Shown here: piece after piece, positions 18,051 through 26,816 of the stretch
Layout of the letters: every line of letters starts with the position of its first letter
Numbering within the stretch: the first letter of the stretch is position 1
Assembly (NCBI RefSeq): GCF_004345605.1
Contig: NZ_SLVY01000007.1
Location: 62,001 to 126,000, forward strand
Direction of reading: 5' to 3'
DNA length: 64,000 bases
Source: Rhodococcus sp. SMB37
GTDB lineage: Bacteria; Actinomycetota; Actinomycetes; Mycobacteriales; Mycobacteriaceae
Made by a program: the position numbers and the translations under genes
Notes under the pieces: model-generated
The model's database searches: none
What the model was told of the DNA's origin: nothing
Seen by the model: only the letters and a program-made list of their open reading frames with translations

Positions 18051-18148
18051 CTCATTGTGCCAACCGCGCCGTATCCCTTCCCTACGTTCGAGCGAATGTA
18101 TCGTTCGCTAGGCCTACCGAGACCAGTGAGCCATTCGCTCGGTCGCGG

Positions 18149-18580
18149 TCAGCCGTACAGTTCCGCGAACGAGTTCAGCGACGTCTGCAGATCGCCGTGG
18201 AGTGCGCGCGCCACCCCGGAACCGATCGGGCCGAACAGCGGCGCTCCCCCGAGCTCGATCTTCATCGTCAACCGCGATCCCGCCCCCGCGCCGGCCACCG
18301 CGAGGCGCATCTTGAACTTGGTGCCGCCTTTGCCCGACCCGCGCAGCACCACGTGGTGCGGGGCATCGAGTTCCTCGACGGTCCACTCCACCCGGTTGCG
18401 CATTCCCTTGACCGACACCACGGACTGCAGTGCCACCCCGGCTGTGAGCGTCTCCGGTAGTTCGCCGCGCCAGCCGTCGTGGATGCTCAACCACTCACCG
18501 AACGCGTCCAGGTCGGAAGCCTTCTCCCACGCAGTCTGCGGGTCGAGCGGAAGGTCGGTCGCGACTTCGAGTTTCGCCAT
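18149..18580 (-). CDS. SRPBCC family protein, Rv0910-like
   Basis: A 143-residue START/SRPBCC-fold protein: KLEVATDLPLDPQTAWEKAS opening, the basket strands, and the C-terminal helix ARALHGDLQTSLNSFAELYG. It resembles M. tuberculosis Rv0910, annotated as the toxin of the Rv0909-Rv0910 pair, though the biochemical basis of toxicity is not clear and the fold is that of a hydrophobic ligand carrier. In M. tuberculosis the partner is adjacent; here the two MT0933-like antitoxin genes lie 8.5 kb away on the same strand. Confidence 0.78.
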   Translation of the reverse strand: MAKLEVATDLPLDPQTAWEKASDLDAFGEWLSIHDGWRGELPETLTAGVALQSVVSVKGMRNRVEWTVEELDAPHHVVLRGSGKGGTKFKMRLAVAGAGAGSRLTMKIELGGAPLFGPIGSGVARALHGDLQTSLNSFAELYG

Positions 18581-18620
18581 GATTGCAGCGTAGAGGAGGC
18601 GGGTGCCCTCACCGGGAACG

Positions 18621-18669
18621 GCCGAACGTCACCCTCGGTCGGTTGAACTGACCGAGGGTGACGTTCGGC
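18621..18669 (-). terminator. 20-bp perfect hairpin after actP
   Basis: Arms gccgaacgtcaccctcggtc (18621-18640) and its exact complement (18650-18669) surround a 9-nt loop, 21 bp past the actP stop. It is the strongest hairpin in the window and separates the actP operon from the SRPBCC gene. Confidence 0.88.
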
Positions 18670-18689
18670 TTACGGGCGCGGGCGTGAAG

Positions 18690-20324
18690 TCAGTGCGACA
18701 CGGCCTTCTCGACACCGACACCGGTGAGCGAGCGGACCTCCATCTCTGCCTGCTTGAACGGATCCTCCGGCTTGTTGCGGCCGATGTAGGTGCCGATGAT
18801 ACCGAGGGCGAAGGCGAGCGGGATGGACACGATGCCCGGGTTGGACAGCGGGAAGAACGAGAAGTCGACATCTGGGAACATTGCCGACGGGCTGCCCGAG
18901 ACCGCCGGGGAGAACACGATCAGCAGCAGGCAGCTGATGAGGCCGCCGTAGATGCTGAACAGCGCACCGGTGGTGTTGAACTTCTTCCAGAACAGCGAGT
19001 ACAGCAGCGTCGGCAGGTTCGCCGAGGCGGCAACAGCGAAGGCGAGTGCCACGAGGAAGGCGATGTTCTGCCCCATCGCGAGGATGCCCAGCACGATCGA
19101 GACCAGGCCGATCACGACGACGGTGATGCGCGAGACCCGCACCTGCTCGTCCTCGGTTGCCTTGCCGTGCTTGAGCACGCTCGCGTAGATGTCGTGTGCG
19201 AACGATGCGGATGCTGTGATCGCCAGGCCTGCGACGACCGCGAGGATCGTGGCGAATGCGACCGCAGAGATCACCGCGAGGAAGATCGTGCCGCCCAATT
19301 CGTACGCGAGCAGCGGAGCCGCAGCGTTCTCCTTGCCCGGAGCATTCAGGATGACGTCGGGACCCACCATCTTCGCGGCTCCGTAGCCGAGCACCAGCGT
19401 GAACAGGTAGAACGCGCCGATGAGCGCGATCGCCCACGTGACCGAACGGCGCGCTTCCTTGGCGGTCGGGACGGTGTAGAAGCGCATCAGGACGTGCGGC
19501 AGACCGGCAGTGCCGAGTACCAGCGCGATACCCAATGAGATGAAGTCGATTCGAGTCATGCCGCTGATGCCGTACTTCGCACCGGGCGCGAGGATGTCGC
19601 GGCCGGCGACCGCTTCGTCCGTAGAGTTCGACGCCATGGCCTGAGCGTCGGCGAGCAGCTGCGAGAAGTTGCCGCGCACCGCGAGCAGCACGAGCACGAA
19701 CATGACGCCTGCACCCGCGACCAGCAGGACCGCCTTGACCATCTGGACGTACGTGGTGCCCTTCATGCCGCCGACGAGCACGTACACGATCATGAGCACA
19801 CCGACGACGGCGACGACGATCGCCTGGCCGGCCTTGTCCTGGATGTCGAGGAGCAGGGCGACGAGTCCACCGGCACCGGCCATCTGGGCGAGCAGGTAGA
19901 ACAGTGACACCGCGAGCGTCGACAGTGCCGCAGCCATACGCACCGGCCGCTGCTTGAGTCGGAAACTCAGAACGTCGGCCATCGTGAATCGACCGGTGTT
20001 GCGGAGCAATTCGGCGACGAGCAGGAGTGCGACGAGCCACGCGACGAGGAAGCCGATGGAGTACAGGAACCCGTCGTAGCCGTAGACCGCGATGGCGCCG
20101 GCGATACCGAGGAACGACGCGGCCGAAAGGTAGTCGCCTGCGATGGCGAAACCGTTCTGGGGGCCGGAGAACTGGCCGCCACCGGTGTAGAAGTCCGACG
20201 CCTTCTTGGTGGTGCGACTGGCCTTGATGACCAAGCCCATCGTGATGACGACGAACGCCACGAAGATGGCGATGTTGAGCAGCGGGTTACCGACATCGGT
20301 ATGACCCTGCGCAAGTACGTTCAC
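18690..20324 (-). CDS. actP: Cation/acetate symporter ActP
   Basis: A 544-residue sodium:solute symporter (SLC5 fold, about 13 membrane segments) taking up acetate and related short monocarboxylates. Family features are SDFYTGGGQFSGPQNGFAIAGDYLSAASFL near residue 45-70, LVGGMKGTTYVQMVKAVLLV, GTAGLPHVLMRFYTV and the C-terminal SIPLAFALGIIGTYIG. It overlaps the upstream DUF485 gene by ATGA, the standard yjcH-actP arrangement. A hairpin follows it. LytTR-type direct repeats upstream suggest control by the two-component system at 22974-25011. Confidence 0.94.
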   Translation of the reverse strand: MNVLAQGHTDVGNPLLNIAIFVAFVVITMGLVIKASRTTKKASDFYTGGGQFSGPQNGFAIAGDYLSAASFLGIAGAIAVYGYDGFLYSIGFLVAWLVALLLVAELLRNTGRFTMADVLSFRLKQRPVRMAAALSTLAVSLFYLLAQMAGAGGLVALLLDIQDKAGQAIVVAVVGVLMIVYVLVGGMKGTTYVQMVKAVLLVAGAGVMFVLVLLAVRGNFSQLLADAQAMASNSTDEAVAGRDILAPGAKYGISGMTRIDFISLGIALVLGTAGLPHVLMRFYTVPTAKEARRSVTWAIALIGAFYLFTLVLGYGAAKMVGPDVILNAPGKENAAAPLLAYELGGTIFLAVISAVAFATILAVVAGLAITASASFAHDIYASVLKHGKATEDEQVRVSRITVVVIGLVSIVLGILAMGQNIAFLVALAFAVAASANLPTLLYSLFWKKFNTTGALFSIYGGLISCLLLIVFSPAVSGSPSAMFPDVDFSFFPLSNPGIVSIPLAFALGIIGTYIGRNKPEDPFKQAEMEVRSLTGVGVEKAVSH

Positions 20325-20683
20325 TGCTGCGGTCCTTCCAGCTCTTCGCGGATCGCTGCCGAGCGCGGATCCAGTTCACGCCCGGCGAACTTCACGTACA
20401 CGGCCGTGATGATGAACGTGGTGACGAACTGCCCGAGCCCGAGGATCAGGCCGAGGTTGATGTTGCCGATCACCTTCGTCGCCATGAAGTCCGCCGCGTA
20501 GGTGGCGAGCAGAACGTACAGGGCGTACCAGGCCAGGAAGAACACCGTGACCGGAAACACGAACCGGCGCAGACGGGTACGCAGTTCCTGGAACTCCGGA
20601 CTCGCCTGCATGTCGACGAAGTCCTGTGGAGTCGGTTCTCGCCGCTCCGGTACGTCACTCTCGCTGAGTGGTGCTGTGGTCAC
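20321..20683 (-). CDS. DUF485 small membrane protein (YjcH-like)
   Basis: A 120-residue protein with two membrane segments, partner of ActP. Typical elements are DFVDMQASPEFQELRTRLRRF, FPVTVFFLAWYALYVLLATYAADFM and the second helix GLGQFVTTFIITAVYV. GTG 20683 is the start, decided by AAGGAG six bases before it; an in-frame extension to 20725 lacks a site. Four-base overlap with actP supports co-translation. The role is unproven in the family, thought to be transporter assembly or support. Confidence 0.9.
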   Translation of the reverse strand: MTTAPLSESDVPERREPTPQDFVDMQASPEFQELRTRLRRFVFPVTVFFLAWYALYVLLATYAADFMATKVIGNINLGLILGLGQFVTTFIITAVYVKFAGRELDPRSAAIREELEGPQQ

Positions 20684-20795
20684 TGCCGACTCCTTGGTCG
20701 TCCGTGTGAGGTGTAGTGCACACACACGCTAGTGAGACCGCCATCACACAGATAGGGGTGCGTACCGGTTGCACGCCGAGCTGTCGTCGCGTGCG

Positions 20796-20825
20796 CCGAA
20801 CGGTCGTCTCATTGCGACGAACGGC
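20796..20825 (-). promoter_or_regulatory. Tandem LytTR-type direct repeat upstream of the DUF485-actP operon
   Basis: On the minus strand, gccgttcgt, a 12-bp spacer and accgttcgg form two direct 9-mers (20817-20825 and 20796-20804), period 21 bp. The recalled LytTR consensus is [TA][AC][CA]GTTN[AG][TG] repeated with 12-13 bp spacing; the downstream copy fits at all nine positions and the upstream copy at eight. The upstream copy overlaps the last codons of the second symporter gene. The likely binder is the LytTR regulator at 22974-23756. Confidence 0.65.
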
Positions 20826-22581
20826 GCTCATCGAATGCACCCAGCTCCCGATCGCGGCCCATTCCGAGTCGCTCGGGAACGTGCATCCTGGAGAACGTAC
20901 GCCCGACGTCGGCGGGCACCTTCTGTCTCGTCGCCAGGCTCACGGTGATCATGACGAGGAAGGCGAGCGGCACGCTCACCGCTCCCGGGTAGGCGGAGAG
21001 CACGGCCGGCCATCCTCCGGCGGCCGCCGAATCGAATCGGACCAGTACCGCGAGCAGCGCCGCACCCCCCGCGACCGCCCCACCCACGACCATGCCGGCG
21101 GCGGCGCCGATCGCGGTCAGCCCGCGCCACCAGATTCCCAGTACGAGCAGCGGGCACAGTGTCGACGCGGCAATCGCGAACACCTGCCCCACCGACCTGG
21201 ACAGATCCAGCGAGGTCACCGACACGGCCAGCAGTAGTGGAACGGCGCCGGCGAGGACCGCCGCCACCCGGAAGTCGCGGACCCTGCCCCGCAGTACGTC
21301 GGTGGACAGCACCCCCGCGACACTCACCAACAGCCCCGACGATGTCGACAGGAACGCGGCGATCGCACCCGATGCGACGAGCGCCGCGAGAAGTTGCCCG
21401 CCCCACCCCGACAGCACCGAGTTGGGTAGCAGTAACACCGCGGCGTCGGATCGGCCCGTGATGAGCAACTGCGGCACATACAAGCGCGCGAATACTCCGA
21501 GGACGGTGGGAAACAGATAGAACAACCCGAGGAGGCCGATCACGGCGAACGACGTCATGCGTGCGGCCCGGCCGTCCGTGTTGGTGTAGAAGCGCACGAG
21601 GACGTGGGGCAGGCCCATCGTTCCGAGGAACGTGGCGATCATGAGCGAATACACCTGGAACAGGTGGTGTTCGCCGCCGGCGCCGATCCCCGCGCCGGGC
21701 GAGGCCCACGCGTCGTTGTCGGAGGGCGCCCCTGCCACCACCGGCACCGGCGAACCGGCATCGAGGACCAGTTCGGTGCCTGCGCCGAGTTCGTGTTCAC
21801 CGGGTGCGAGGACGATCCGGCCGGCCACGGGCCGGGAGTCCACCTCGCCGGTCACCGTCACCGGGATCGGCTCTGCGACCTGCACGACGACATCGACGGT
21901 GATGTCGACGGTGGTGGTCTCGGTGACGGTCGGGGGTACCGGTTCGTCGACGCCGCGACTGTCGCCCACGAAGTAGATCGTCAGGACCAGCGCGGGAAGC
22001 GCCACCGCGGAAAGTTTGAGCCAGTACTGGAAGGCCTGCACGAACGTGATCGACCGCATGCCGCCGCCCACCACATTGGCGATCACGATGACGCCGACGA
22101 TTACCGCCCCGACCCAGCTGGGAAGGCCGAGCAGAATGTTGAGCGTCAGGCCCGCGCCCTGGAACTGCGGTACCAGATACAACACACAGATGATCGCCAC
22201 GACGATCATCGACAGCGACCGCACCCAGGGTTCGCCGAGACGGAATTCGGCGAAATCCGGCACGGTGTAGGCGCCCGAACGACGCAGCGGCGCGGCAACG
22301 AACAACAGCAGGCCGAGGTACCCGGCGGTGAACCCCACCGGATACCACAGGGCATCGGTGCCGTATTTGGCGACAAGACCCGCAACACCCAGGAACGATG
22401 CCGCAGAAAGGTACTCACCCGAGATGGCCGCGGCGTTCCAGCGAGGTCCGACGCTGCGGGACGCGACGAGGAAATCCGAGGTGGTGCGGGAGATCCGCAC
22501 CCCGTACACACCGATCGCGACGGTCGCGATTGCGGCGGCGACGATGCCGACCAAGGTGAGGACAGGAACCGAGGTGTTCAT
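20809..22581 (-). CDS. SLC5-type sodium:solute symporter, second copy, with strand-rich insert
   Basis: A 590-residue symporter of the ActP type but diverged. SDFLVASRSVGPRWNAAAIS and GEYLSAASFLGVAGLV mark the family, with VGGGMRSITFVQAFQYWLKL and GTMGLPHVLVRFYTNTD. Between about residues 212 and 300 it has an extra polar, Thr/Val-rich segment (TETTTVDITVDVVVQVAEPI and following) that ActP lacks at this size and which reads as an added strand-rich domain, probably on a membrane face. It follows the small membrane protein gene by 12 bp and the LytTR/LytS genes, so all four are probably one operon. Substrate likely a monocarboxylate; it could also serve as a sensor partner. Confidence 0.86.
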   Translation of the reverse strand: MNTSVPVLTLVGIVAAAIATVAIGVYGVRISRTTSDFLVASRSVGPRWNAAAISGEYLSAASFLGVAGLVAKYGTDALWYPVGFTAGYLGLLLFVAAPLRRSGAYTVPDFAEFRLGEPWVRSLSMIVVAIICVLYLVPQFQGAGLTLNILLGLPSWVGAVIVGVIVIANVVGGGMRSITFVQAFQYWLKLSAVALPALVLTIYFVGDSRGVDEPVPPTVTETTTVDITVDVVVQVAEPIPVTVTGEVDSRPVAGRIVLAPGEHELGAGTELVLDAGSPVPVVAGAPSDNDAWASPGAGIGAGGEHHLFQVYSLMIATFLGTMGLPHVLVRFYTNTDGRAARMTSFAVIGLLGLFYLFPTVLGVFARLYVPQLLITGRSDAAVLLLPNSVLSGWGGQLLAALVASGAIAAFLSTSSGLLVSVAGVLSTDVLRGRVRDFRVAAVLAGAVPLLLAVSVTSLDLSRSVGQVFAIAASTLCPLLVLGIWWRGLTAIGAAAGMVVGGAVAGGAALLAVLVRFDSAAAGGWPAVLSAYPGAVSVPLAFLVMITVSLATRQKVPADVGRTFSRMHVPERLGMGRDRELGAFDERRSSQ

Positions 22582-22593
22582 GGGCGTGGAACC

Positions 22594-22977
22594 TCAGTCG
22601 TCGGTCAGATCGGTGAAATCCTGCTCATTGCGTTCGGCCAGGCGCACGTACAGCCACGCGCAGCCCAGGAGCAGGAGATACGAGGCGAAACCCAGCAGGA
22701 TCCACGGCACCCGTACCTTCCACAGAGCGAGGTCGGCCAGCGTGGGAAACAGAGCGAGCACGATCGGGATCGCACCCAGCAGGCACACCGGGACCACCGC
22801 GATCCGCAGAGCGAGTCCGAGTTGCGCGCGCACCAGACCGCGGACCATCGCGTCGCCCACCTCGGTCTGCTGCTGCACTTCGACACGGGTACGCACCATG
22901 CGCGCGCCGCGCCTCTTCGCGAGCACGACGCGTTCGCGGTGCGGTCCGGACGCGGGGCGAGTGGAAGGGCCTGTCAC
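22594..22977 (-). CDS. Small membrane protein, partner of the second symporter
   Basis: A 127-residue protein with two membrane segments (LRIAVVPVCLLGAIPIVLAL and VPWILLGFASYLLLLGCAWL) after a basic, Gln-rich N-terminus. It is analogous in size, topology and position to the DUF485 partner of ActP but the sequence is not clearly the same family. GTG 22977 overlaps the LytTR stop as GTGA, which favours it over a GTG at 22989. It precedes the symporter by 12 bp. Confidence 0.72.
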   Translation of the reverse strand: MTGPSTRPASGPHRERVVLAKRRGARMVRTRVEVQQQTEVGDAMVRGLVRAQLGLALRIAVVPVCLLGAIPIVLALFPTLADLALWKVRVPWILLGFASYLLLLGCAWLYVRLAERNEQDFTDLTDD

Positions 22978-23756
22978 CGCGACGTCCACGACTGCATCGG
23001 GCCTCGGATCAACCGGTCCTTGAGTTCGCGGGTGTGACGGCGGCTGACAGGCAACTCGACCGGGGCCTCAATGCCGACCGGCTTCATGCACACGACCAGG
23101 CCCGTCCCGGCACTTCGGATGCCGGTCACCAGCGGCAGCGACACCAGGTACGAGCGGTGGACACGGAGGAAGCCGGCATCCGCCCAGCGGCTCTCCAGCG
23201 ACGAGATCGGGATACGCACGAGGTGCGATCCGGTGTCGGTGTGCAGCCGCGCATAGTCGCCGTCGGCCTCCACCCAGCGCACCGACGACCGCGACACCAG
23301 GGTGGTCACACCACCGAGTTCGACGGGGATCACCTCGTCGCGCGACTCCGCGTCGGCATTGTCCGGTGATGCCGGTCGCTGACGTTCGACGATCCGACGT
23401 ATGGCCTCGGCGAGGCGCTCCTCCCGCAACGGTTTGAGCAGGTAGTCCACCGCGCCCAGGTCGAACGCCGACACGGCACGGTCATCGTGCGCGGTCACGA
23501 AGACCACCGACGGTGGGGTCGCGAAGTTCCGCAGGATCCCGGCGAGTTCGAGCCCGTCGAGTCCCGGCATGTTGATGTCGAGGAACACCGCGTCGATGCC
23601 GCCGTCGCGCAGCAGCCGCAGCGCGGTGGTCGCATCACTCGCGGTGTGCACCTGTCCGATCTCTGGACGGGCACGCAGGAGATAGGCCAGCTCGTCGAGC
23701 GCGGGTGGTTCGTCGTCGACGGCGAGCACGTTCAAGGTGTCGGGAGTCTCGTTCAC
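22974..23756 (-). CDS. LytTR-type response regulator
   Basis: A 260-residue two-component regulator. The receiver (about 8-125) has the acidic pair in VDDEPPA, phospho-Asp in AVFLDINMPGLDGLEL and the conserved Lys in DYLLKPL. The LytTR DNA-binding domain (about 150-250) has VRWVEADGDYARLHT, FLRVHRSYLVSL and PVSRRHTRELKDRL. LytTR proteins bind direct repeats of about 9 bp, and such a repeat lies upstream of the DUF485-actP operon. It starts at GTG 23756, 31 bp after the kinase gene, and continues into the small membrane protein and symporter genes. Confidence 0.93.
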   Translation of the reverse strand: MNETPDTLNVLAVDDEPPALDELAYLLRARPEIGQVHTASDATTALRLLRDGGIDAVFLDINMPGLDGLELAGILRNFATPPSVVFVTAHDDRAVSAFDLGAVDYLLKPLREERLAEAIRRIVERQRPASPDNADAESRDEVIPVELGGVTTLVSRSSVRWVEADGDYARLHTDTGSHLVRIPISSLESRWADAGFLRVHRSYLVSLPLVTGIRSAGTGLVVCMKPVGIEAPVELPVSRRHTRELKDRLIRGPMQSWTSR

Positions 23757-23787
23757 AGCAGACTCATCGTGCCACGAACGAATCCGA

Positions 23788-25011
23788 TCACGGCCGGATA
23801 CCCGCCCGGAACTTAGGCACCCGCATACTCACCTTCGTGCCGGCGCCCGGCGCGGTGTCGACGACCAGACCGTAGTCGTTGCCGAACGCCGCGCGCAGCC
23901 GGTCGTCGACGTTGGACAAGCCGACATGCGCGGACTCCTTGATCCCGCTCCCCTCGGTGCCGTCGGCGGTCGAATCGAGCACCCCCGACCGCAACAGTTC
24001 CGGATCCATTCCGACTCCGTCGTCCTCCACGCTGATGATGCAGTCGGTGCCCTCATCGGCAGCCACGATCGTGATGGTGCCTGCCCGAGTCGACTTACCG
24101 GCGATACCGTGCCGCACCGCGTTCTCCACGAGAGGCTGCAACGCCAGGAACGGCAAGGCGACGTTGAGTACCTCGGGCGCGACCTGCAACCGAACCTCGA
24201 GTGCGTTGCCGAAGCGGGCGCGTTCCAGCGTCAAGTACCGGTCGATGTTGCGCAGTTCATCGGCGAGCGACGTGTATTCGCCGGTCGCGCGGAACGAATA
24301 ACGGGTGAAGTCCGCGAAATCGAGCAGCAGCTCGCGAGCTCGGTCGGGGTCGGTGCGCACGAACGAGGCGACAGTATTGAGCGCGTTGTAGATGAAATGC
24401 GGGCTGATCTGTGCCCGCAGCGCACGCACCTCGGCACGGTCGAGGCGAGCACGGGACGCATCGAGTTCGGCGAGTTCGAGCTGGCTGCACGCGTAGCGGG
24501 CCACCTCGGTGAGAGCCCCGAGCAGCGCAGGCCCGGGGTCGGTGGTGGTGACGACGCCGAGCACACCGGCGACACCGACCTCGTCGATGACCAGCGGCTG
24601 CGCGATCAGAGCGCGCGCCGCGAAATCGTCGGGTCCGCGTTCGAGGGAGTCGTGTCCGACGAGGACCCGCCGCTCACCGTCGATCGCGCGGGCCGCGGCG
24701 TCGCGTACCTGCCCGGACAGCGATTCGAACGGCCCGTCCCATGCGAGCAGACCGCCGTCCGCATCGAGCAGGGCCACTGCCTGCACCTCTGCGAGGAGCA
24801 TCCGCAGGTGCGGGGCCGCTTCCTGCGCTGAGGTCGCGTCCAGCCCACCGCGCAGGGGCCTCGCCGCGAGCGACGCGGTGTGCAGTGTCGTGTGGACGGC
24901 ACGCTCGGCGGGGGTCGTGACGACCCGGCGGGTACGCGCCCACACTGCGGCGATCCCCGCGACTACGCAGAGTGTCACGACAGCGACGACGACGAGGACT
25001 GTTCCGGTCAC
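23788..25011 (-). CDS. LytS-type sensor histidine kinase
   Basis: A 407-residue kinase. One N-terminal membrane helix (VLVVVAVVTLCVVAGIAAVW) is followed by a GAF-like sensing region (about 65-170) and a His_kinase domain with phospho-acceptor H205 in QISPHFIYNALN. The ATPase domain has LPFLALQPLVENAVRHGI and the G box DDGVGMD. Unlike classical LytS it lacks the multi-helix 5TM domain, so the signal may be cytoplasmic or come from the neighbouring symporter. It starts at GTG 25011 and leads the operon kinase-regulator-small protein-symporter. Confidence 0.92.
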   Translation of the reverse strand: MTGTVLVVVAVVTLCVVAGIAAVWARTRRVVTTPAERAVHTTLHTASLAARPLRGGLDATSAQEAAPHLRMLLAEVQAVALLDADGGLLAWDGPFESLSGQVRDAAARAIDGERRVLVGHDSLERGPDDFAARALIAQPLVIDEVGVAGVLGVVTTTDPGPALLGALTEVARYACSQLELAELDASRARLDRAEVRALRAQISPHFIYNALNTVASFVRTDPDRARELLLDFADFTRYSFRATGEYTSLADELRNIDRYLTLERARFGNALEVRLQVAPEVLNVALPFLALQPLVENAVRHGIAGKSTRAGTITIVAADEGTDCIISVEDDGVGMDPELLRSGVLDSTADGTEGSGIKESAHVGLSNVDDRLRAAFGNDYGLVVDTAPGAGTKVSMRVPKFRAGIRP

Positions 25012-25037
25012 GGACCTACGCTACGACGCGCAGCAGT

Positions 25038-25086
25038 GAACAGCGGTGTGACGCACACGGGGAACAGCGGTGCGGCCGCACACGGG
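25038..25086 (-). repeat. Tandem 24/25-bp direct repeat upstream of the kinase operon
   Basis: Two head-to-tail copies, gaacagcggtgtgacgcacacggg and gaacagcggtgcggccgcacacggg, occupy 25038-25061 and 25062-25086, 27 bp before the kinase start. On the coding strand each copy carries caccgctgttc or a close form. Direct repeats are the usual geometry for LytTR regulators, so this may be the autoregulatory site, although the 24-bp period differs from the common 21-22. Confidence 0.6.
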
Positions 25087-25091
25087 CCGGA

Positions 25092-26726
25092 TCAGTCGCG
25101 GCCGCGCCGGTCGATCCGCTCCTCTGCCGCAGCCTCTTCGATGTCGAGGCTCTCGAGTTCGGTACGGAGGGTTTCGTCGTCGAGTGTGCCGTCGTCGCGT
25201 GCGGCGATCAACGCGGTGCGTTGGGCTCGCAGGACGGTACGTCGAAACTTGTCGAACATCGCGCCCACGTCCGGACCGTGCTCGACCTCGACCTCCGATT
25301 CGGCGCGCTCGACGTCGCCTCGTGCGCGGATCGATCGTTCGACGCGCTCGAGGATTCGCCGCATCCTCTCGGCGTCGGTCCCGCTCGGAAGTTCTTCGGA
25401 GAGGGCGCGCAGTCGGTCTCTCGCCGCGTCGGAACTGATGGATCGGGCCAGGTCCCGCTGCTCCTCGGTACGCAGTCGCTCGTACGGGTCGGTGACGTCG
25501 AGGCGACGGATCAGCGCGGGCATGGTGGAGCCTTGGATGAGCAATGTGCCGACAGCGACGATGATCGCGGTGAGGTGGATGATCTCGCGGCCGGGGAACG
25601 GCTCACCCGAGGCCAGGACAACGGGGACACCACCTGCGGCGGCGAGGGTCACGACGCCGCGCATCCCGGCCCAGGACACCACGACGTGTTCTCTGAAGGT
25701 CAGCGGGTCGCGGCCGAGCCTGTTCAGTCCGGCCTTCCGGACGGCTCGTCGCCGGCCCCAGTTCAGCAGGCCCCACACCGGGCGGACGAGCATGACCACG
25801 ACCAGCACCGCGAACGCGTACAGCAGGATCGTGACGACGTCGTAGCCGTTGTCGGTCACTTCATCCAGCACGAACTTCAGCTGAAGCCCCATGTACGCGA
25901 ACACGAACATTTCGAGCAGGATGTCGAGGCTTTCCCAGACGAACCGTTCCTGCAGCCTCGTCGTCACCGACAGGTCGGTCGCACGGTGTCCCATGTACAG
26001 ACCGGCCGCGACGACCGCGAGCACTCCGGATGCGTGGATCTCCTCGGCAACGAGATACGCGGTGAACGGGATGACCAGGCCGAGTGAGGTTTCCAGTGAA
26101 GGGTGATCCATGTGGGAACGCACCCAGTGCACGGCGATCGCCAGGACGAGCCCGACTGCGACACCGCCCGCGACTTCGTAACCGAAGAACACGACGGGCG
26201 ATTCGACGAACACCTGGGTACCGACGACGGCGGATACCGCGACCGTGAACAAGGTGAGGGCAGTGGCGTCGTTGACCAGGCCTTCTCCGGTGAGGATGGC
26301 GATGACCCGCTTCGGCAGTCCGAGTTTCCGCCCGACCGCGACCGCGCTGACCGCGTCGGTGGGTGCGACGACGGCACCGAGGACCAGCGCCGCTCCGAAG
26401 GTGAGTTCCGGTACCAGCCATTCCGCGAAGAACGCGACGGCGAAGGCAGTGACCAGGACCGTCCCGACACCCAGCCGGAGAATGTGCGACAGATTGCGCT
26501 TGAAGGTGGGAACGGAGAATCGCAGCGCCGCCGAGTACAGCAGCGGCGGCAGGACGACCCCGAGAAGTACGTGCGGCTCGAGTTCCAGCCGTGGCAGGCC
26601 GGGGAGGAACGACGCGATCGCACCGATCACGACCAGTACCAGCGGGGCCTGCAGATTCCCGCGGTTCGCCAATCCGGTCACCGCGATCGCCGCGATGACG
26701 ACGAGCAGGATCCAGGTTCCGTTCAC
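25092..26726 (-). CDS. CPA1-type Na+/H+ antiporter with long cytoplasmic tail
   Basis: A 544-residue antiporter. About twelve membrane segments fill residues 1-400; VVAPTDAVSAVAVGRKLGLP and ILTGEGLVNDATALTLF hold the conserved acidic ion-site residues of the NhaP/CPA1 family. WAGMRGVVTLAAAGGVP is another landmark. The C-terminal 130 residues are charged and helical, typical for regulatory tails. GTG 26726 (VNGTWILLVV) with ggtgaga upstream is preferred to the longer frame. It follows the antitoxin-like genes but is separated from them by a hairpin. Confidence 0.9.
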   Translation of the reverse strand: MNGTWILLVVIAAIAVTGLANRGNLQAPLVLVVIGAIASFLPGLPRLELEPHVLLGVVLPPLLYSAALRFSVPTFKRNLSHILRLGVGTVLVTAFAVAFFAEWLVPELTFGAALVLGAVVAPTDAVSAVAVGRKLGLPKRVIAILTGEGLVNDATALTLFTVAVSAVVGTQVFVESPVVFFGYEVAGGVAVGLVLAIAVHWVRSHMDHPSLETSLGLVIPFTAYLVAEEIHASGVLAVVAAGLYMGHRATDLSVTTRLQERFVWESLDILLEMFVFAYMGLQLKFVLDEVTDNGYDVVTILLYAFAVLVVVMLVRPVWGLLNWGRRRAVRKAGLNRLGRDPLTFREHVVVSWAGMRGVVTLAAAGGVPVVLASGEPFPGREIIHLTAIIVAVGTLLIQGSTMPALIRRLDVTDPYERLRTEEQRDLARSISSDAARDRLRALSEELPSGTDAERMRRILERVERSIRARGDVERAESEVEVEHGPDVGAMFDKFRRTVLRAQRTALIAARDDGTLDDETLRTELESLDIEEAAAEERIDRRGRD

Positions 26727-26775
26727 GGGTCGATTCTCACCCGAGACCGCCGCCCCCGGGACGTGATGCGGTGTT

Positions 26776-26808
26776 CTCGCGCACGCCACGCGGTGTGGCG
26801 TGCGCGAG
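26776..26808 (-). terminator. 14-bp perfect hairpin after the short MT0933-like gene
   Basis: Arms ctcgcgcacgccac (26776-26789) and gtggcgtgcgcgag (26795-26808) with a 5-nt loop lie 8 bp past the stop of the antitoxin-like gene and before the antiporter gene. Confidence 0.85.
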
Positions 26809-26816
26809 CGGCGGAC

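Noticed and set aside
16467-18593. A 708-residue plus-strand open frame
   Set aside because: It lies opposite ligD, has no recognisable motif, and its Arg/His/Val-rich composition is that of an antisense mirror in GC-rich DNA.
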